Origin: Kitasatospora humi
Lineage (GTDB): Bacteria; Actinomycetota; Actinomycetes; Streptomycetales; Streptomycetaceae
Direction: 5' to 3'
Length of the DNA: 64,000 nt
NCBI RefSeq assembly: GCF_020907985.1
Contig: NZ_JAJJPA010000010.1
Coordinates: 104,021 to 168,020, forward strand
In this document: positions 8,614 through 17,910 of the stretch, one piece after another
How positions within the stretch are numbered: position 1 is the first letter of the stretch
Layout: the number at the start of each line of letters is the position of its first letter
Translations under genes and position numbers: made by a program
The notes under the pieces: model-generated
Seen by the model: only the letters and a program-made list of their open reading frames with translations
What the model was told of the DNA's origin: nothing
The model's database searches: none

Positions 8614-10110
8614 GTGTCCAACACTGATGAGCCCACCGAGATCCGTACCGCCCCGTCCGCCGTCGCGGCCCTGCCAGGGCTGAGCGAGGCCCAGGCCCTG
8701 GGGTTGCAGGAGCTGCTGCGGGTCTCTCCGGTGGCGGACGAGATCGCCCGCCGGTTCCAGGATGCCGGATTCCGGCTGGCGCTGGTCGGCGGCTCGGTGC
8801 GGGACGCGCTGCTCGGCCGGCTCGGCAACGACCTGGACTTCACCACCGACGCCCGCCCCAAGCAGGTGCTCAAGCTGGTGCGGGGCTGGGCGGACGCGGT
8901 CTGGGACGTCGGCATCGCCTTCGGCACGGTCGGCGCCCGCAAGGACACCCCGGACGGCGGCAGCTTCCAGATCGAGATCACCACCTACCGCAGCGAGGCG
9001 TACGACCGCACCTCTCGCAAGCCGGAGGTGACCTACGGCGACACCATCGAGCAGGACCTGGTGCGCCGCGACTTCACGGTCAACGCGATGGCGGTGGACC
9101 TGCCCGGGCGCGGTTTCGTCGACCCGCACCACGGCCTGGAGGACCTGGAGGCCCGGGTGCTGCGCACGCCGGCCACCCCCGAGGAGTCCTTCTCCGACGA
9201 CCCGCTGCGGATGATGCGGGCCGCCCGGTTCGCCGCCCAGCTGGACTTCGACCCGGCGCCCGAGGTGGTGGCCGCGATGACCGCCATGGCCGAGCGGATC
9301 ACCATCGTGTCGGCCGAGCGGATCCAGGCCGAGCTGAACAAGCTGCTGCTGGCCAAGCACCCGGTCAAGGGCCTGCGGCTGCTGGTGGACACCGGCCTGG
9401 CCGGCTTCGTGCTGCCCGAGCTGCCGGCGCTGAGCCTGGAGAAGGACGAGCACCACCGGCACAAGGACGTCTACGAGCACTCGCTGACCGTGCTGGAGCA
9501 GGCGATCGCGCTGGAGTCGGACGGACCGGACCTGACACTTCGGCTGGCCGCGCTGCTGCACGACATCGGCAAGCCGCGCACCCGCCGGTTCGAGCCGGAC
9601 GGCCGGGTGTCGTTCCACCACCACGAGATCGTCGGCGCCAAGATGACCCGCAAGCGGATGCGGGAGCTGAAGTACTCCAAGGACCTGATCGACGACGTCT
9701 CGCGGCTGGTCGAGCTGCACCTGCGGTTCCACGGCTACGGCGGCGGCGAGTGGACCGACTCCGCGGTGCGCCGCTACGTGACCGACGCCGGACCGCTGCT
9801 GGAGCGGCTGCACCGGCTGACCCGGTCGGACTGCACCACCCGGAACAAGAAGAAGGCCGCCGCGCTGTCGCGCACCTATGACGGCCTGGAGGAGCGGATC
9901 GCCCAGCTGCGGGCCCAGGAGGAGCTGGACGCGATCCGGCCGGCGCTGAACGGCAACGAGATCATGGAGCTGCTGGGGCTGAAGCCCGGGCCGGTGGTCG
10001 GCCGGGCCTACAAGCACCTGCTGGAGCTGCGCCTGGAGCACGGCCCGATGACCCGGGACGAGGCGGTGGCCGAGCTCAAGGCCTGGTGGGCCGCCCAGCC
10101 CCGGGCCTGA
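8614..10110 (+). CDS. cca: CCA tRNA nucleotidyltransferase
   Basis: A 498-residue class II nucleotidyltransferase with an HD domain that adds or repairs the 3' CCA of tRNAs. The nucleotidyltransferase head carries LVGGSVRDALLGRLGNDLDF with the DxD metal ligands. An RNA-binding segment follows (EESFSDDPLRMMRAARFAAQ). An HD domain is seen at HRHKDVYEHS and LLHDIGKPRT. The GTG at 8614 reads VSNTDEPTEIRT; TACCCT at 8600-8605 lies 8 nt before it and there is no Shine-Dalgarno, so the mRNA is probably leaderless. It diverges from the DUF6049 gene, as pcnA does in related genomes. Some actinobacterial members are annotated PcnA; CCA addition is the better-supported role. Confidence 0.93.
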   Translation: MSNTDEPTEIRTAPSAVAALPGLSEAQALGLQELLRVSPVADEIARRFQDAGFRLALVGGSVRDALLGRLGNDLDFTTDARPKQVLKLVRGWADAVWDVGIAFGTVGARKDTPDGGSFQIEITTYRSEAYDRTSRKPEVTYGDTIEQDLVRRDFTVNAMAVDLPGRGFVDPHHGLEDLEARVLRTPATPEESFSDDPLRMMRAARFAAQLDFDPAPEVVAAMTAMAERITIVSAERIQAELNKLLLAKHPVKGLRLLVDTGLAGFVLPELPALSLEKDEHHRHKDVYEHSLTVLEQAIALESDGPDLTLRLAALLHDIGKPRTRRFEPDGRVSFHHHEIVGAKMTRKRMRELKYSKDLIDDVSRLVELHLRFHGYGGGEWTDSAVRRYVTDAGPLLERLHRLTRSDCTTRNKKKAAALSRTYDGLEERIAQLRAQEELDAIRPALNGNEIMELLGLKPGPVVGRAYKHLLELRLEHGPMTRDEAVAELKAWWAAQPRA

Positions 10111-10150
10111 CGCACCGCCCGGTCGGCGGCGCGCCGGGCCCGGGGCCGCG

Positions 10151-11164
10151 TCAGGTCTGCTCGGAGACCGAGCTGCCGCTGCCCGAGCCGCTGCCGCCGC
10201 CGCTGCTGCCGCCGCTGTCCGCGGACTGCGGCGAGGCCAGGCAGAGCACGAAGCTCCGAGCGGCGTCGTGGTGGACGAACCAGTGGGTGGCGTTGGAGTA
10301 CGGCCGGCAGTCCTGCGAGGGCTCGTCGCCGAGGCTGGCGACCCGGGCCACCACCTTGTAGTCGGCCAGTGAGCCGGAGCAGGGGACCACGGTGACCGAG
10401 GCGTTGGCGTCGTCCGAACCGCCGCTGCCGTTGGCGTCGTGGATGCAGTCGCCGGCCTGCACGGTGACCACGTCGGCACCGGTGTCGGTGGATCCGTCGG
10501 CCGCGGAGGCCGCCAGTACCAGCGGCAGCACCACGGCCAGCACCACCGCGACCACCGGGAGCAGCAGCATCCAGATCGCCGCCCGCTTGGTGAGCGGACG
10601 GCCCGGGTCGAGCTGCGGACCGTGGGTGCCGGGCTGCGGCGCCGGCAGTCGGCGCAGTCGTTGGTAGGCGGACCGGTTGCGGAGCAGCGCGATCAGCGTG
10701 AAGAGGCTGGACACGTAGCTCCACCAGCCGCGCCACAGGGTCCGCTCGGACATGTCGCGGACCACCGAGGTGCCGCAGACCTGGCAGAACGGGCCGCGGC
10801 TGCTCAGGAACCGCATCATCACGACCAGGCCCTGGTGGCCGCGGACCGTGACGTCGGCCGCCGGTATGCCGCCGCAGATCCGGCAGGCGAGCAGCTGCGG
10901 GTAGCCGTACCCCGGGGCCGGGGGCGGGTAGCTGCCGTAGGGGTGGTCGGGCTGCGGCGGGCCGAACTGCGGGGCGGCGGTGGGCGGGGCGGGGAACGCC
11001 GGCGGGACCGCGTCCTGCGGCGGTGCCGGCGGTGCCGGGTACGGCGTGGCGGGTGCCGGTGCCGCCCAGGGGTTCGGCTGGGCGGGTACCGGGGTGGGTA
11101 CGGCCGGCGGCACCGTCGGTGGTGGCGGAACGTACGGGTTCGGCGGCTGTTGAGGCTGGGTCAC
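10151..11164 (-). CDS. LppU-like single-pass membrane protein with paired CxxC motifs
   Basis: A protein of about 337 residues with three parts. The first 110 residues are Pro/Gln/Tyr-rich and disordered. A cytoplasmic module follows with two cysteine pairs (CRICG and CQVCG, a zinc-ribbon-like arrangement) and an amphipathic SYVSSLFTLIALLRNRSAY segment. A membrane helix (AAIWMLLLPVVAVVLAVVLP) leads to an outer domain with cysteines in AGDCIHD, VVPCSGS, SQDCRPY and FVLCLAS that resembles LppU-type domains. It ends in a Ser/Gly tail. GGAG 7 nt before the GTG at 11164 supports the start. It lies 49 bp after the MFS stop and may be cotranscribed. Function is unknown. Confidence 0.78.
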   Translation of the reverse strand: MTQPQQPPNPYVPPPPTVPPAVPTPVPAQPNPWAAPAPATPYPAPPAPPQDAVPPAFPAPPTAAPQFGPPQPDHPYGSYPPPAPGYGYPQLLACRICGGIPAADVTVRGHQGLVVMMRFLSSRGPFCQVCGTSVVRDMSERTLWRGWWSYVSSLFTLIALLRNRSAYQRLRRLPAPQPGTHGPQLDPGRPLTKRAAIWMLLLPVVAVVLAVVLPLVLAASAADGSTDTGADVVTVQAGDCIHDANGSGGSDDANASVTVVPCSGSLADYKVVARVASLGDEPSQDCRPYSNATHWFVHHDAARSFVLCLASPQSADSGGSSGGGSGSGSGSSVSEQT

Positions 11165-11213
11165 CACGGCTCTCCGGTGGTCGGCTGACGGGGCGTCGGT
11201 GCGCCCAGGTACC

Positions 11214-12536
11214 TTAGCGCCGCCGGGTGCCGGCCCGGGAGTAAAGGGCGGCACTGACTGCGTATGCCAACGAGACCGCGGCCACGACCGGCACGGACCG
11301 GCCGCTGAGCGGCACCACCAGGGCGGAGACGGCGGCCGCCGCGACGAAGGCGACGTTGAAGAGCACGTCGTAGACGGCGAAGACCCGGCCCCGGTAGTCG
11401 TCCGCCACCGAGTTCTGCACGATGGTGTCCGCGCAGATCTTGGTGCCCTGGGTGATCAACCCGAGCAGCAGTGCGGCCGCCATCACCGGACCGGGGGCGA
11501 AGAACAGTCCGAGCCCGGGCACGAAGACCGCGGCGGAGGCCAGGCAGGCGGTCATCCAGCCGTCCAGCCCGAGCCGCCGGGAGCACCAGGGACTGACCAC
11601 GGCGGCCAGGAAGAAGCCGACGGCGGAGAAGGCCAGCGCGGTGCCCAGGGTGGCCAGCCCGCCACGGGAGTCGGTCGGGGCGTTGAAGGTGTAGCGGGAG
11701 AGCATCAGCACGGTGACGATCAGCACCCCGTAGCAGAACCGGGCGGCGGTCACCGCGGCCAGCGCGCGCACCGCGGGCCGGCTCTCCCGCGCCAGGTGGC
11801 GCAGCCCCTCGGCCAGTGCCCGTCCGGCCTGGCCGAGGGCCTGGCGCAGATCGGGCCGGTCGGGGTGGTGCTCGGGGCCGAGCAGCTCCACGTCCATCCG
11901 GCGGGCCGCCAGCCCGGCCGCCAGGTAGAGCACGGCGGCCACCGTGACCAGCGTGGCGTCGGCGTGCGGGCCGGGCGGGAGCACCTGGTGCACCACGAAG
12001 CCGGCCCCGCCGCCGACCACCGCGGCGACCGTGCCGGCGGTCGGGCAGAGCGCGTTGGCGGTGACCAGGCGGTCGGGTTGGACCACCCGGGGCAGGGCGG
12101 CGGACAGGCCGGCCAGGATGAACCGGTTGACCGCGGTGACCAGCAGGGCGGCCACCAGGAAGAGCCACTCCTGGGCGTGCAGCAGGAGCATGGCGGCGGT
12201 GCCCAGGCCCAGGCCGAACCGGGTCAGGTTGCCCAGGTAGAGCACCTGCCGGCGGCGCCAGCGGTCCAGCAGCACACCGGCGAACGGGCCGACCACCGAG
12301 AACGGCAGCAGCAGCACCGCCATCATCGAGGCGATGTCCGCCGGGGTGGACTGGCGCTCCGGGGAGAAGATCACGTAGGAGGCGAGGGAGGCCTGGAAGA
12401 CGCCGTCGGAGAGCTGGGAGAGCAGCCGCACCCCCAGCAGCCGCCGGAAGTCCCGGGCCCGCAGCAGGCCGCGCAGGCCCGCCCGGCCGCCATCCGGGGC
12501 GCGGGAGGCCGGCGCCGGTCGTCGAGTGATCGCCAC
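11214..12536 (-). CDS. MFS transporter
   Basis: An integral membrane protein of 440 residues with about 12 hydrophobic helices and MFS features, including LLDRWRRRQVLYLGN after helix 2 and a repeat of the pattern in the second half. It resembles the MFS_3 drug-efflux-like group; the substrate is unknown. I take the GTG at 12536 (VAITRRPAPASR) as the start. An ATG at 12581 would begin inside the parS palindrome and give the N-terminus MFHVKHRPSS, a likely artefact of reading parS as protein, although a GAGGG lies just upstream of it. It follows ino1 on the same strand and is separated from it by the parS palindrome. Confidence 0.85.
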   Translation of the reverse strand: MAITRRPAPASRAPDGGRAGLRGLLRARDFRRLLGVRLLSQLSDGVFQASLASYVIFSPERQSTPADIASMMAVLLLPFSVVGPFAGVLLDRWRRRQVLYLGNLTRFGLGLGTAAMLLLHAQEWLFLVAALLVTAVNRFILAGLSAALPRVVQPDRLVTANALCPTAGTVAAVVGGGAGFVVHQVLPPGPHADATLVTVAAVLYLAAGLAARRMDVELLGPEHHPDRPDLRQALGQAGRALAEGLRHLARESRPAVRALAAVTAARFCYGVLIVTVLMLSRYTFNAPTDSRGGLATLGTALAFSAVGFFLAAVVSPWCSRRLGLDGWMTACLASAAVFVPGLGLFFAPGPVMAAALLLGLITQGTKICADTIVQNSVADDYRGRVFAVYDVLFNVAFVAAAAVSALVVPLSGRSVPVVAAVSLAYAVSAALYSRAGTRRR

Positions 12537-12554
12537 CCGCCCAGGGTGACACGA

Positions 12555-12590
12555 CGAGGGCCGATGTTTCACGTGAAACATCGGCCCTCG
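12555..12590. promoter_or_regulatory. parS: parS site 2 within a 36-bp perfect palindrome
   Basis: The parS core GTTTCACGTGAAAC is at 12566-12579, and symmetry continues for 11 more bases each side, giving 18-bp arms with no mismatch. It lies after the ino1 stop (12640) and before the MFS start. As RNA the same palindrome would form a strong GC-rich hairpin, so it may also act as the ino1 terminator; that second role is inferred. Confidence 0.93.
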
Positions 12591-12639
12591 CGGGTGCCGG
12601 CGCGGTGTCAGCGGTACTCGGTCACCGGGTGCCGGGTGT

Positions 12640-13722
12640 TCAGCGCTCGACCTCGCCGCGGATGAACTTCTCGACGTTCTCCTTGGCCTCGTCGTCGAAG
12701 TACTGGACCGGCGGCGACTTCATGAAGTAGGAGGACGCGGAGAGGATCGGGCCGCCGATGCCGCGGTCCTTGGCGATCTTCGCGGCGCGCAGCGCGTCGA
12801 TGATCACGCCGGCCGAGTTCGGGGAGTCCCAGACCTCGAGCTTGTACTCCAGGTTCAGCGGGACGTCACCGAACGCGCGGCCCTCCAGGCGGACGTACGC
12901 CCACTTGCGGTCGTCCAGCCAGGCGACGTAGTCCGACGGACCGATGTGGACGTTCTTGGCGCCCAGGTCGCGGTCGCGGATCTGCGAGGTGACGGCCTGG
13001 GTCTTGGAGATCTTCTTGGACTCCAGGCGCTCGCGCTCGAGCATGTTCTTGAAGTCCATGTTGCCGCCGACGTTCAGCTGCATGGTGCGCTCGAGGATGA
13101 CACCGCGGTCCTCGAAGAGCTTGGCCATCACGCGGTGCGTGATGGTGGCGCCGACCTGCGACTTGATGTCGTCACCGACGATCGGCACGCCGGCCTCGGT
13201 GAACTTGTCGGCCCACTCCTTGGTGCCGGCGATGAACACCGGCAGGGCGTTCACGAAGGCGACCTTGGCGTCGATGGCGCACTGGGCGTAGAACTTGGCG
13301 GCGGCCTCGGAGCCCACCGGCAGGTAGCAGACCAGGACGTCGGCCTTGGTGTCCTTGAGGACCTGGACGACGTCGACCGGGGCCTCGTCCGACTCCTCGA
13401 TGGTCTCCAGGTAGTACTTGCCCAGACCGTCGAGGGTGTGACCGCGCTGCACGGTGACGCCGGTCGGCGGCACGTCGCAGATCTTGATGGTGTTGTTCTC
13501 GCTGGCGGTGATGGCGTGCGCCAGGTCCTGGCCGACCTTCTTGGCGTCGACGTCGAACGCCGCGACGAACTCCACGTCACGGACGTGGTACTCGCCGAAC
13601 TGCACGTGCATCAGGCCCGGGACCTTGCCGGCCGGGTCGGCGTCCTTGTAGTACTCGACACCCTGCACCAGCGACGCGGCGCAGTTGCCCACGCCCACGA
13701 TGGCTACGCGAACCGAACCCAT
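12640..13722 (-). CDS. ino1: Inositol-3-phosphate synthase
   Basis: A 360-residue enzyme of the actinobacterial/archaeal type converting glucose 6-phosphate to L-myo-inositol 1-phosphate with NAD+, the first step to phosphatidylinositol and mycothiol. The dinucleotide motif is at the N-terminus ([18 protein letters not shown]). The catalytic-core signatures [13 protein letters not shown] and the lysine-rich [15 protein letters not shown] are present, and the length matches the family. The ATG at 13722 is supported by GGGAG 8 nt upstream. The next gene upstream is the PadR regulator on the same strand; a separate ino1 promoter in the 148-bp gap (13723-13870) is plausible. Confidence 0.96.
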   Translation of the reverse strand: MGSVRVAIVGVGNCAASLVQGVEYYKDADPAGKVPGLMHVQFGEYHVRDVEFVAAFDVDAKKVGQDLAHAITASENNTIKICDVPPTGVTVQRGHTLDGLGKYYLETIEESDEAPVDVVQVLKDTKADVLVCYLPVGSEAAAKFYAQCAIDAKVAFVNALPVFIAGTKEWADKFTEAGVPIVGDDIKSQVGATITHRVMAKLFEDRGVILERTMQLNVGGNMDFKNMLERERLESKKISKTQAVTSQIRDRDLGAKNVHIGPSDYVAWLDDRKWAYVRLEGRAFGDVPLNLEYKLEVWDSPNSAGVIIDALRAAKIAKDRGIGGPILSASSYFMKSPPVQYFDDEAKENVEKFIRGEVER

Positions 13723-13870
13723 TCCGGTTGCTCCCTGTGTACTCGTGAGGCTTCGCCGCGGAACGACGACCCTCGTGTGCATCTCATCTGACTATCTGAC
13801 GGGCGCGCACGGCGCCCAGGTCCACCGCGCGACGCGCGTAGCGAGCACGCGGGCGCGGTGGTGGCTCTCC

Positions 13871-14554
13871 CTATCCGGAGCGCCCCGGGCGGTCGTACGG
13901 TGACCGGGCCGGATCGGGGGATCCGTCCGCGTGGTCACGGCCGTCCGAAGTCTGCGGTGTGCCGGGTCCACCCGGCGGTGCGGCGGCCCGACCGGTCCGG
14001 TTGGCCCGCTCGGTCTCGATCAGCTCGTTGAGCCAGCGGACCTCGCGCTCCACCGATTCGAGACCGTGCCGCTGCAGTTCGAGGGTGTAGTCGTCGAACC
14101 GCTCGCGGGTGCGTGCGATCGAGGAGCGCATTCGCTCGAGGCGCTCCTCCAGCCGGCTGCGCCGGCCCTCCAGTACGCGCATCCGCACTGCTCGGTCGGT
14201 CTGACCGAAGAACGCGAAGTGCACGCCGAAGTGCTCGTCCTCCCAGGCGTCCGGGCCGGAGTCGGCGAGCAGTTCCTCGAACCGCTGCTTGCCCTCGGCG
14301 GAGAGCCGGTAGACGATCTTCGATCGCTTGCCGTTCAGCGCCGTGGCCGGGACGTACTGGGTGTCCGGGTTGTCCTCCACCAGGAATCCCTGGGCGACCA
14401 GGCTCTTCAGGCACGGGTAGAGCGTGCCGTAGGAGAAGGCACGGAACGAACCGAGCAGCACGTTGAGGCGCTTGCGCAGCTCGTAACCGTGCATCGGGGC
14501 GTCGTGCAGCAGGCCGAGGACGGCGAACTCCAGCACTCCTGAGCGCCTGCTCAC
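13871..14554 (-). CDS. PadR-family transcriptional repressor
   Basis: A 227-residue PadR regulator. The winged helix is at the N-terminus (VLEFAVLGLLHDAPMHGYEL, then SFRAFSYGTLYPCLKSLVAQ) and a coiled-coil dimerisation part follows (SRLEERLERMRSSIARTRER). The C-terminus is Gly/Pro-rich. The GTG at 14554 has an excellent GGAAGGAGG 10 nt upstream. It diverges from the penicillin-binding protein gene, with a palindromic AT-rich site between the two. PadR proteins usually repress their own promoter and a neighbour; control of pbp, ino1 or both is inferred from position only. Confidence 0.92.
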   Translation of the reverse strand: MSRRSGVLEFAVLGLLHDAPMHGYELRKRLNVLLGSFRAFSYGTLYPCLKSLVAQGFLVEDNPDTQYVPATALNGKRSKIVYRLSAEGKQRFEELLADSGPDAWEDEHFGVHFAFFGQTDRAVRMRVLEGRRSRLEERLERMRSSIARTRERFDDYTLELQRHGLESVEREVRWLNELIETERANRTGRAAAPPGGPGTPQTSDGRDHADGSPDPARSPYDRPGRSG

Positions 14555-14987
14555 GCGGTCCGGCCTCCTTCCGACGGCTCCCGATTCGCCGCATCGCCAC
14601 GGCTATGCCGCCGCGATGTATCGACTCGATATATCGAGAACGATAGGCCGGGGTCACGATTCGGGCAAGGGGGGCACGGGTGAATGTGATCACAGGAGTT
14701 CACAGCGTCATCTCCCGGGGGCGTTTCCGCTGATGGAGTGAGTTTCGGACGGCCGGTTCAAGGCCGACTCGGGGTGACTGGGCAACGGGCTCGTAATGAT
14801 CTGACGGTGATTCATGAAGATTGCTGCGAAATGCCCGATTTATCTCTCATTCGTCATGCGTACGCTGTCGCGTGTGCACGAGGACCACCTCCGGGGAAGC
14901 GGGCCGGTACAAGGGCCTAGGGCGGTTGCGGGCATCGGAAGCAATCCTGCCGACGGGCGCTGACGCCTGGCCTAGGAGTTACTGGAC
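14555..14987. other. Divergent promoter region between padR and pbp
   Basis: No gene is visible in these 433 bp. It is AT-richer than its surroundings. It holds the PadR-type operator near 14614-14638, a TGTGATCACA palindrome at 14685-14694, and an AT-rich stretch at about 14805-14870 that probably carries the pbp promoter. A 60-codon open frame at 14738 has no ribosome site and no recognisable product. Confidence 0.6.
14614..14638. promoter_or_regulatory. Probable PadR operator
   Basis: Two near-identical direct blocks, CGATGTATCGA (14614-14624) and CGATATATCGA (14627-14637), the second within the perfect palindrome CTCGATATATCGAG (14625-14638). It is 60 bp upstream of the padR start. TATCGA-type palindromes are typical of Streptomyces PadR promoters; binding is inferred. 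Confidence 0.6.
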
Positions 14988-17795
14988 ATGAGCGAACACC
15001 GGCGACGGACGCCCGGTCAGGGCGGCGGCGAGCAGCCGCCGAACCGTCCGGGCGCGCGGCCGCATGGCTACGGCACCCCGCAGGAAGGGGCGCCGTCCTA
15101 TGACATGCCCGGCCGCGCGGTACCCGGGAACCGCGCAGCCGGTCCGCGCGGCCCGCAGGGCATGCGGGAGACGAGTCAGCAGCCCCGGCTGACTAGGGCC
15201 GAGATGCGCAAGGCCGCCCAGAAGGGCGGCCGCCGGGGCCCGGAGGGCCCGGGTGGCCGCGGTCCGGCCGACGGCGGCGGCCGACGCGGCGGGGGCGGCG
15301 GCAAGCCGCCGGGCAAGAAGCGGTTCATCGACTACCCGCGCTGGGGCAAGCGCGGGGTCCGGCGCTGGCTGCCGTCCTGGAAGCTGGTGCTGTCGCTCTT
15401 CCTGATCTTCTTCGGCGGCGGCGTGGCGGCCGTCGGCACGGCCTACGAGATGACCACCGTGCCCCAGCTGAAGGACATAAACCCGCCGCAGAACAACATC
15501 TACTACTGGGCCGACGGCTCGGAGATGACCCGGACCGGCCAGACCAACCGCCAGCTGGTGGACATCGGCGACATCAACAAGTCGATGCAGGACGCGGTGA
15601 TCGCGGCCGAGAACGAGACCTTCCGCACCGACAGCGGCATCGACCCCAAGGGCATCGCCCGGGCCATCTACAACATGGCCTCCGGCCAGTCCACCCAGGG
15701 CGGCTCGACGATCACCCAGCAGTACGTGAAGAACGCCTACCTGAGCCAGGAGCAGACGGTCACCCGGAAGCTCAAGGAGATGTTCATCACCCTGAAGCTC
15801 AGTCAGACGACGTCCAAGGACCAGATCCTGGACGGGTACCTGAACACCAGCTGGTTCGGCCGCAACTCCACCGGCATCCAGGCCGCCGCGCACTCGTACT
15901 ACGGGGTGGAGGCCAAGGACCTGACCCCCTGCCAGAGCGCCATGCTGGCCGGTCTGCTGAAGGGCGCCGGCTACTACGACCCGTCGCTCAGCGCCGCCAA
16001 CCACGCCCGGATGTTCGGCACCCCCAGCGACCCGGCGAGCGGCCGCTGGGAGTGGATCCTCGGCAAGATGGTGCAGACCAAGGCCATCACCCAGGCCCAG
16101 ATGGACCAGTGCACCAAGGCCGGACTGCCGGAGCCGATAAAGCAGGCGCCGTCCTCCAACCTGAACGGCCAGATCGGCTACATCGTCGACACGGTCAACC
16201 AGTACATCGAGTCCAAGGACCCGTCGATCACCGATGCCAAGCTCGGTCACGGCGGCTACAACATCTACACCACCCTGCAGAAGGACAAGGTGGACATGCT
16301 GTCCAAGGCCGTCGACGACATGGCGAAGGCCAACCTGGACCCGGTCAAGCGCCCCTCGAACGACACCTTCGTGCAGGTCGGCGCCGCCTCGGTGGTACCG
16401 GGTGACGGTGCCTTGGTCGCCATCTACGGCGGTCCGGGCCAGGACAAGGGCCAGTACGCCAACAACGCCGACACCAGCGGTGTGCCGGTCGGCTCGACCT
16501 TCAAGCCCTACGTGCTGGCCACCGCGATGCAGGACGGCGTGCTGACCCAGACCGGTCCGGACGGCAAGCCGATGCGGATCAACGAGGACAGCCGCTACAA
16601 CGCCGACGACCTGAGCACCATCCGCAAGCCGGACGGCTCGCTGGTGACCAACGCGGACGGCTCGGTCTTCCGCCAGCACAACGACGAGCCCGGCAAGCAG
16701 GGCTACGTGACCCTGCGGGACGCGATGATCAACTCGTACAACGTGCCCTACGTGCAGCTCGGCGAGGACGTCGGCGACCCGAACGTGGCCAAGATGGCCG
16801 GCCTGATGATGAACCTCGACCCGGCGAAGGCGCCGCAGCTGGCGACCCAGAACACCGCGTCCTTCGCGATCGGCACCGGCACCCCGAGCGCGATCCAGAT
16901 GGCCTCCGGCTACTCGGTCTTCGCGGCCCGCGGTCAGCAGACCGACATGTACGCGGTGACCAAGGTCGAGTACCAGGGCCACGAGCTGAGCACCCTCGCC
17001 AAGCCGGCCAAGAAGAAGGTGCTCGAGGAGGCGGTGGCCGACAACATCACCAGCGTGCTGCAGGACGTGGTGCAGAAGGGCACCGGTGTGAAGGCGCAGA
17101 TCGGGCGGCCGGTGGCGGGCAAGACCGGTACCACCGACAAGGGCACCTCGGCCTGGTTCGACGGCTACACGCCGCAGCTGGCCACCGCGGTCGCCATGTT
17201 CCGCGAGGACCCGGCCCACCCCGGCCTGCAGTCGCTCATCGGCACCGGCGGCGGCAAGACGTTCTACGGTGGTGACCTGCCGACCGAGATCTGGGCCGAC
17301 TACATGAAGGCCGCGCTGGCCAACACCCCGCCGGCGGACTTCCCCGACCCGGCTCCGGTCAACACCGAGGTCGACTCCTCGGGCGCGCCCAGCACCGCCT
17401 CGGCGTCCCCGTCGACCTCGTCCTCCCCGACGACCTCGCCCAGCGCCTCGGCGTCCACCCAGGCGCCGACCACGGCCCCGGCGACCACCCAGGCGCCGAC
17501 TCCGACCAGCGCGCCGGAGACCTGCCTGCAGGGTCTGGACTGCACCACCGGCTCGCCGACCAGCAAGAGCCCGGGCGGTGGCAACGGCGGCGGCAACGGT
17601 GGCGGCAACGGCGGTGGCAACGGCGGCTGCGTGGGGCTGCTCTGCCCGCCGGACACCAGTACCCCGGCCTCGCCGCCGCCGCACCACGGCGGCTCCGGTG
17701 GTACCGGTGGCACCGGCGGCCCAGGTGGCCCCGGCGGCACCGGGCCCACCGGCGGCAGCACGCCCACCGGGGCCGCCAACCCGGCCGGCGGCTGA
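14988..17795 (+). CDS. Class A penicillin-binding protein (transglycosylase/transpeptidase)
   Basis: A bifunctional peptidoglycan synthase of 935 residues. A basic, Gly/Pro-rich cytoplasmic tail (about 1-130) precedes one membrane helix (LVLSLFLIFFGGGVAAVGTA). The GT51 domain carries the catalytic AAENETF (Glu208) and GGSTITQQYVKN. The transpeptidase domain carries STFK (Ser503, Lys506), SYN (Ser583) and KTGTT (Lys712). The C-terminal 150 residues are a Ser/Thr/Ala/Pro linker followed by Gly-rich repeats; two cysteines lie in CLQGLDC. TAGGAG 10 nt before the ATG supports the start. It diverges from padR and ends at a strong terminator. Confidence 0.95.
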   Translation: MSEHRRRTPGQGGGEQPPNRPGARPHGYGTPQEGAPSYDMPGRAVPGNRAAGPRGPQGMRETSQQPRLTRAEMRKAAQKGGRRGPEGPGGRGPADGGGRRGGGGGKPPGKKRFIDYPRWGKRGVRRWLPSWKLVLSLFLIFFGGGVAAVGTAYEMTTVPQLKDINPPQNNIYYWADGSEMTRTGQTNRQLVDIGDINKSMQDAVIAAENETFRTDSGIDPKGIARAIYNMASGQSTQGGSTITQQYVKNAYLSQEQTVTRKLKEMFITLKLSQTTSKDQILDGYLNTSWFGRNSTGIQAAAHSYYGVEAKDLTPCQSAMLAGLLKGAGYYDPSLSAANHARMFGTPSDPASGRWEWILGKMVQTKAITQAQMDQCTKAGLPEPIKQAPSSNLNGQIGYIVDTVNQYIESKDPSITDAKLGHGGYNIYTTLQKDKVDMLSKAVDDMAKANLDPVKRPSNDTFVQVGAASVVPGDGALVAIYGGPGQDKGQYANNADTSGVPVGSTFKPYVLATAMQDGVLTQTGPDGKPMRINEDSRYNADDLSTIRKPDGSLVTNADGSVFRQHNDEPGKQGYVTLRDAMINSYNVPYVQLGEDVGDPNVAKMAGLMMNLDPAKAPQLATQNTASFAIGTGTPSAIQMASGYSVFAARGQQTDMYAVTKVEYQGHELSTLAKPAKKKVLEEAVADNITSVLQDVVQKGTGVKAQIGRPVAGKTGTTDKGTSAWFDGYTPQLATAVAMFREDPAHPGLQSLIGTGGGKTFYGGDLPTEIWADYMKAALANTPPADFPDPAPVNTEVDSSGAPSTASASPSTSSSPTTSPSASASTQAPTTAPATTQAPTPTSAPETCLQGLDCTTGSPTSKSPGGGNGGGNGGGNGGGNGGCVGLLCPPDTSTPASPPPHHGGSGGTGGTGGPGGPGGTGPTGGSTPTGAANPAGG

Positions 17796-17811
17796 CCCCG
17801 CACCACATCCC

Positions 17812-17845
17812 CCTGCGGCCCCGCTCCTCGGAGCGGGGCCGCAGG
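17812..17845 (+). terminator. Intrinsic terminator after pbp
   Basis: A perfect 16-bp GC-rich stem with a 2-nt loop starting 16 bp after the pbp stop, followed by CCTTT. Confidence 0.85.
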
Positions 17846-17910
17846 CCTTTCCGGCACCACCACGGGCCGGTCCTCGTCGGATCGGCGGCGCGTGCGGCAG
17901 TATGTCGGCC

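Noticed and set aside
14685..14694. TGTGATCACA as a Crp site
   Set aside because: The consensus needs a 6-nt spacer between half-sites; this has none.
14738..14920. 60-codon frame in the padR-pbp gap
   Set aside because: No ribosome site, no recognisable product, and it lies in the promoter region.
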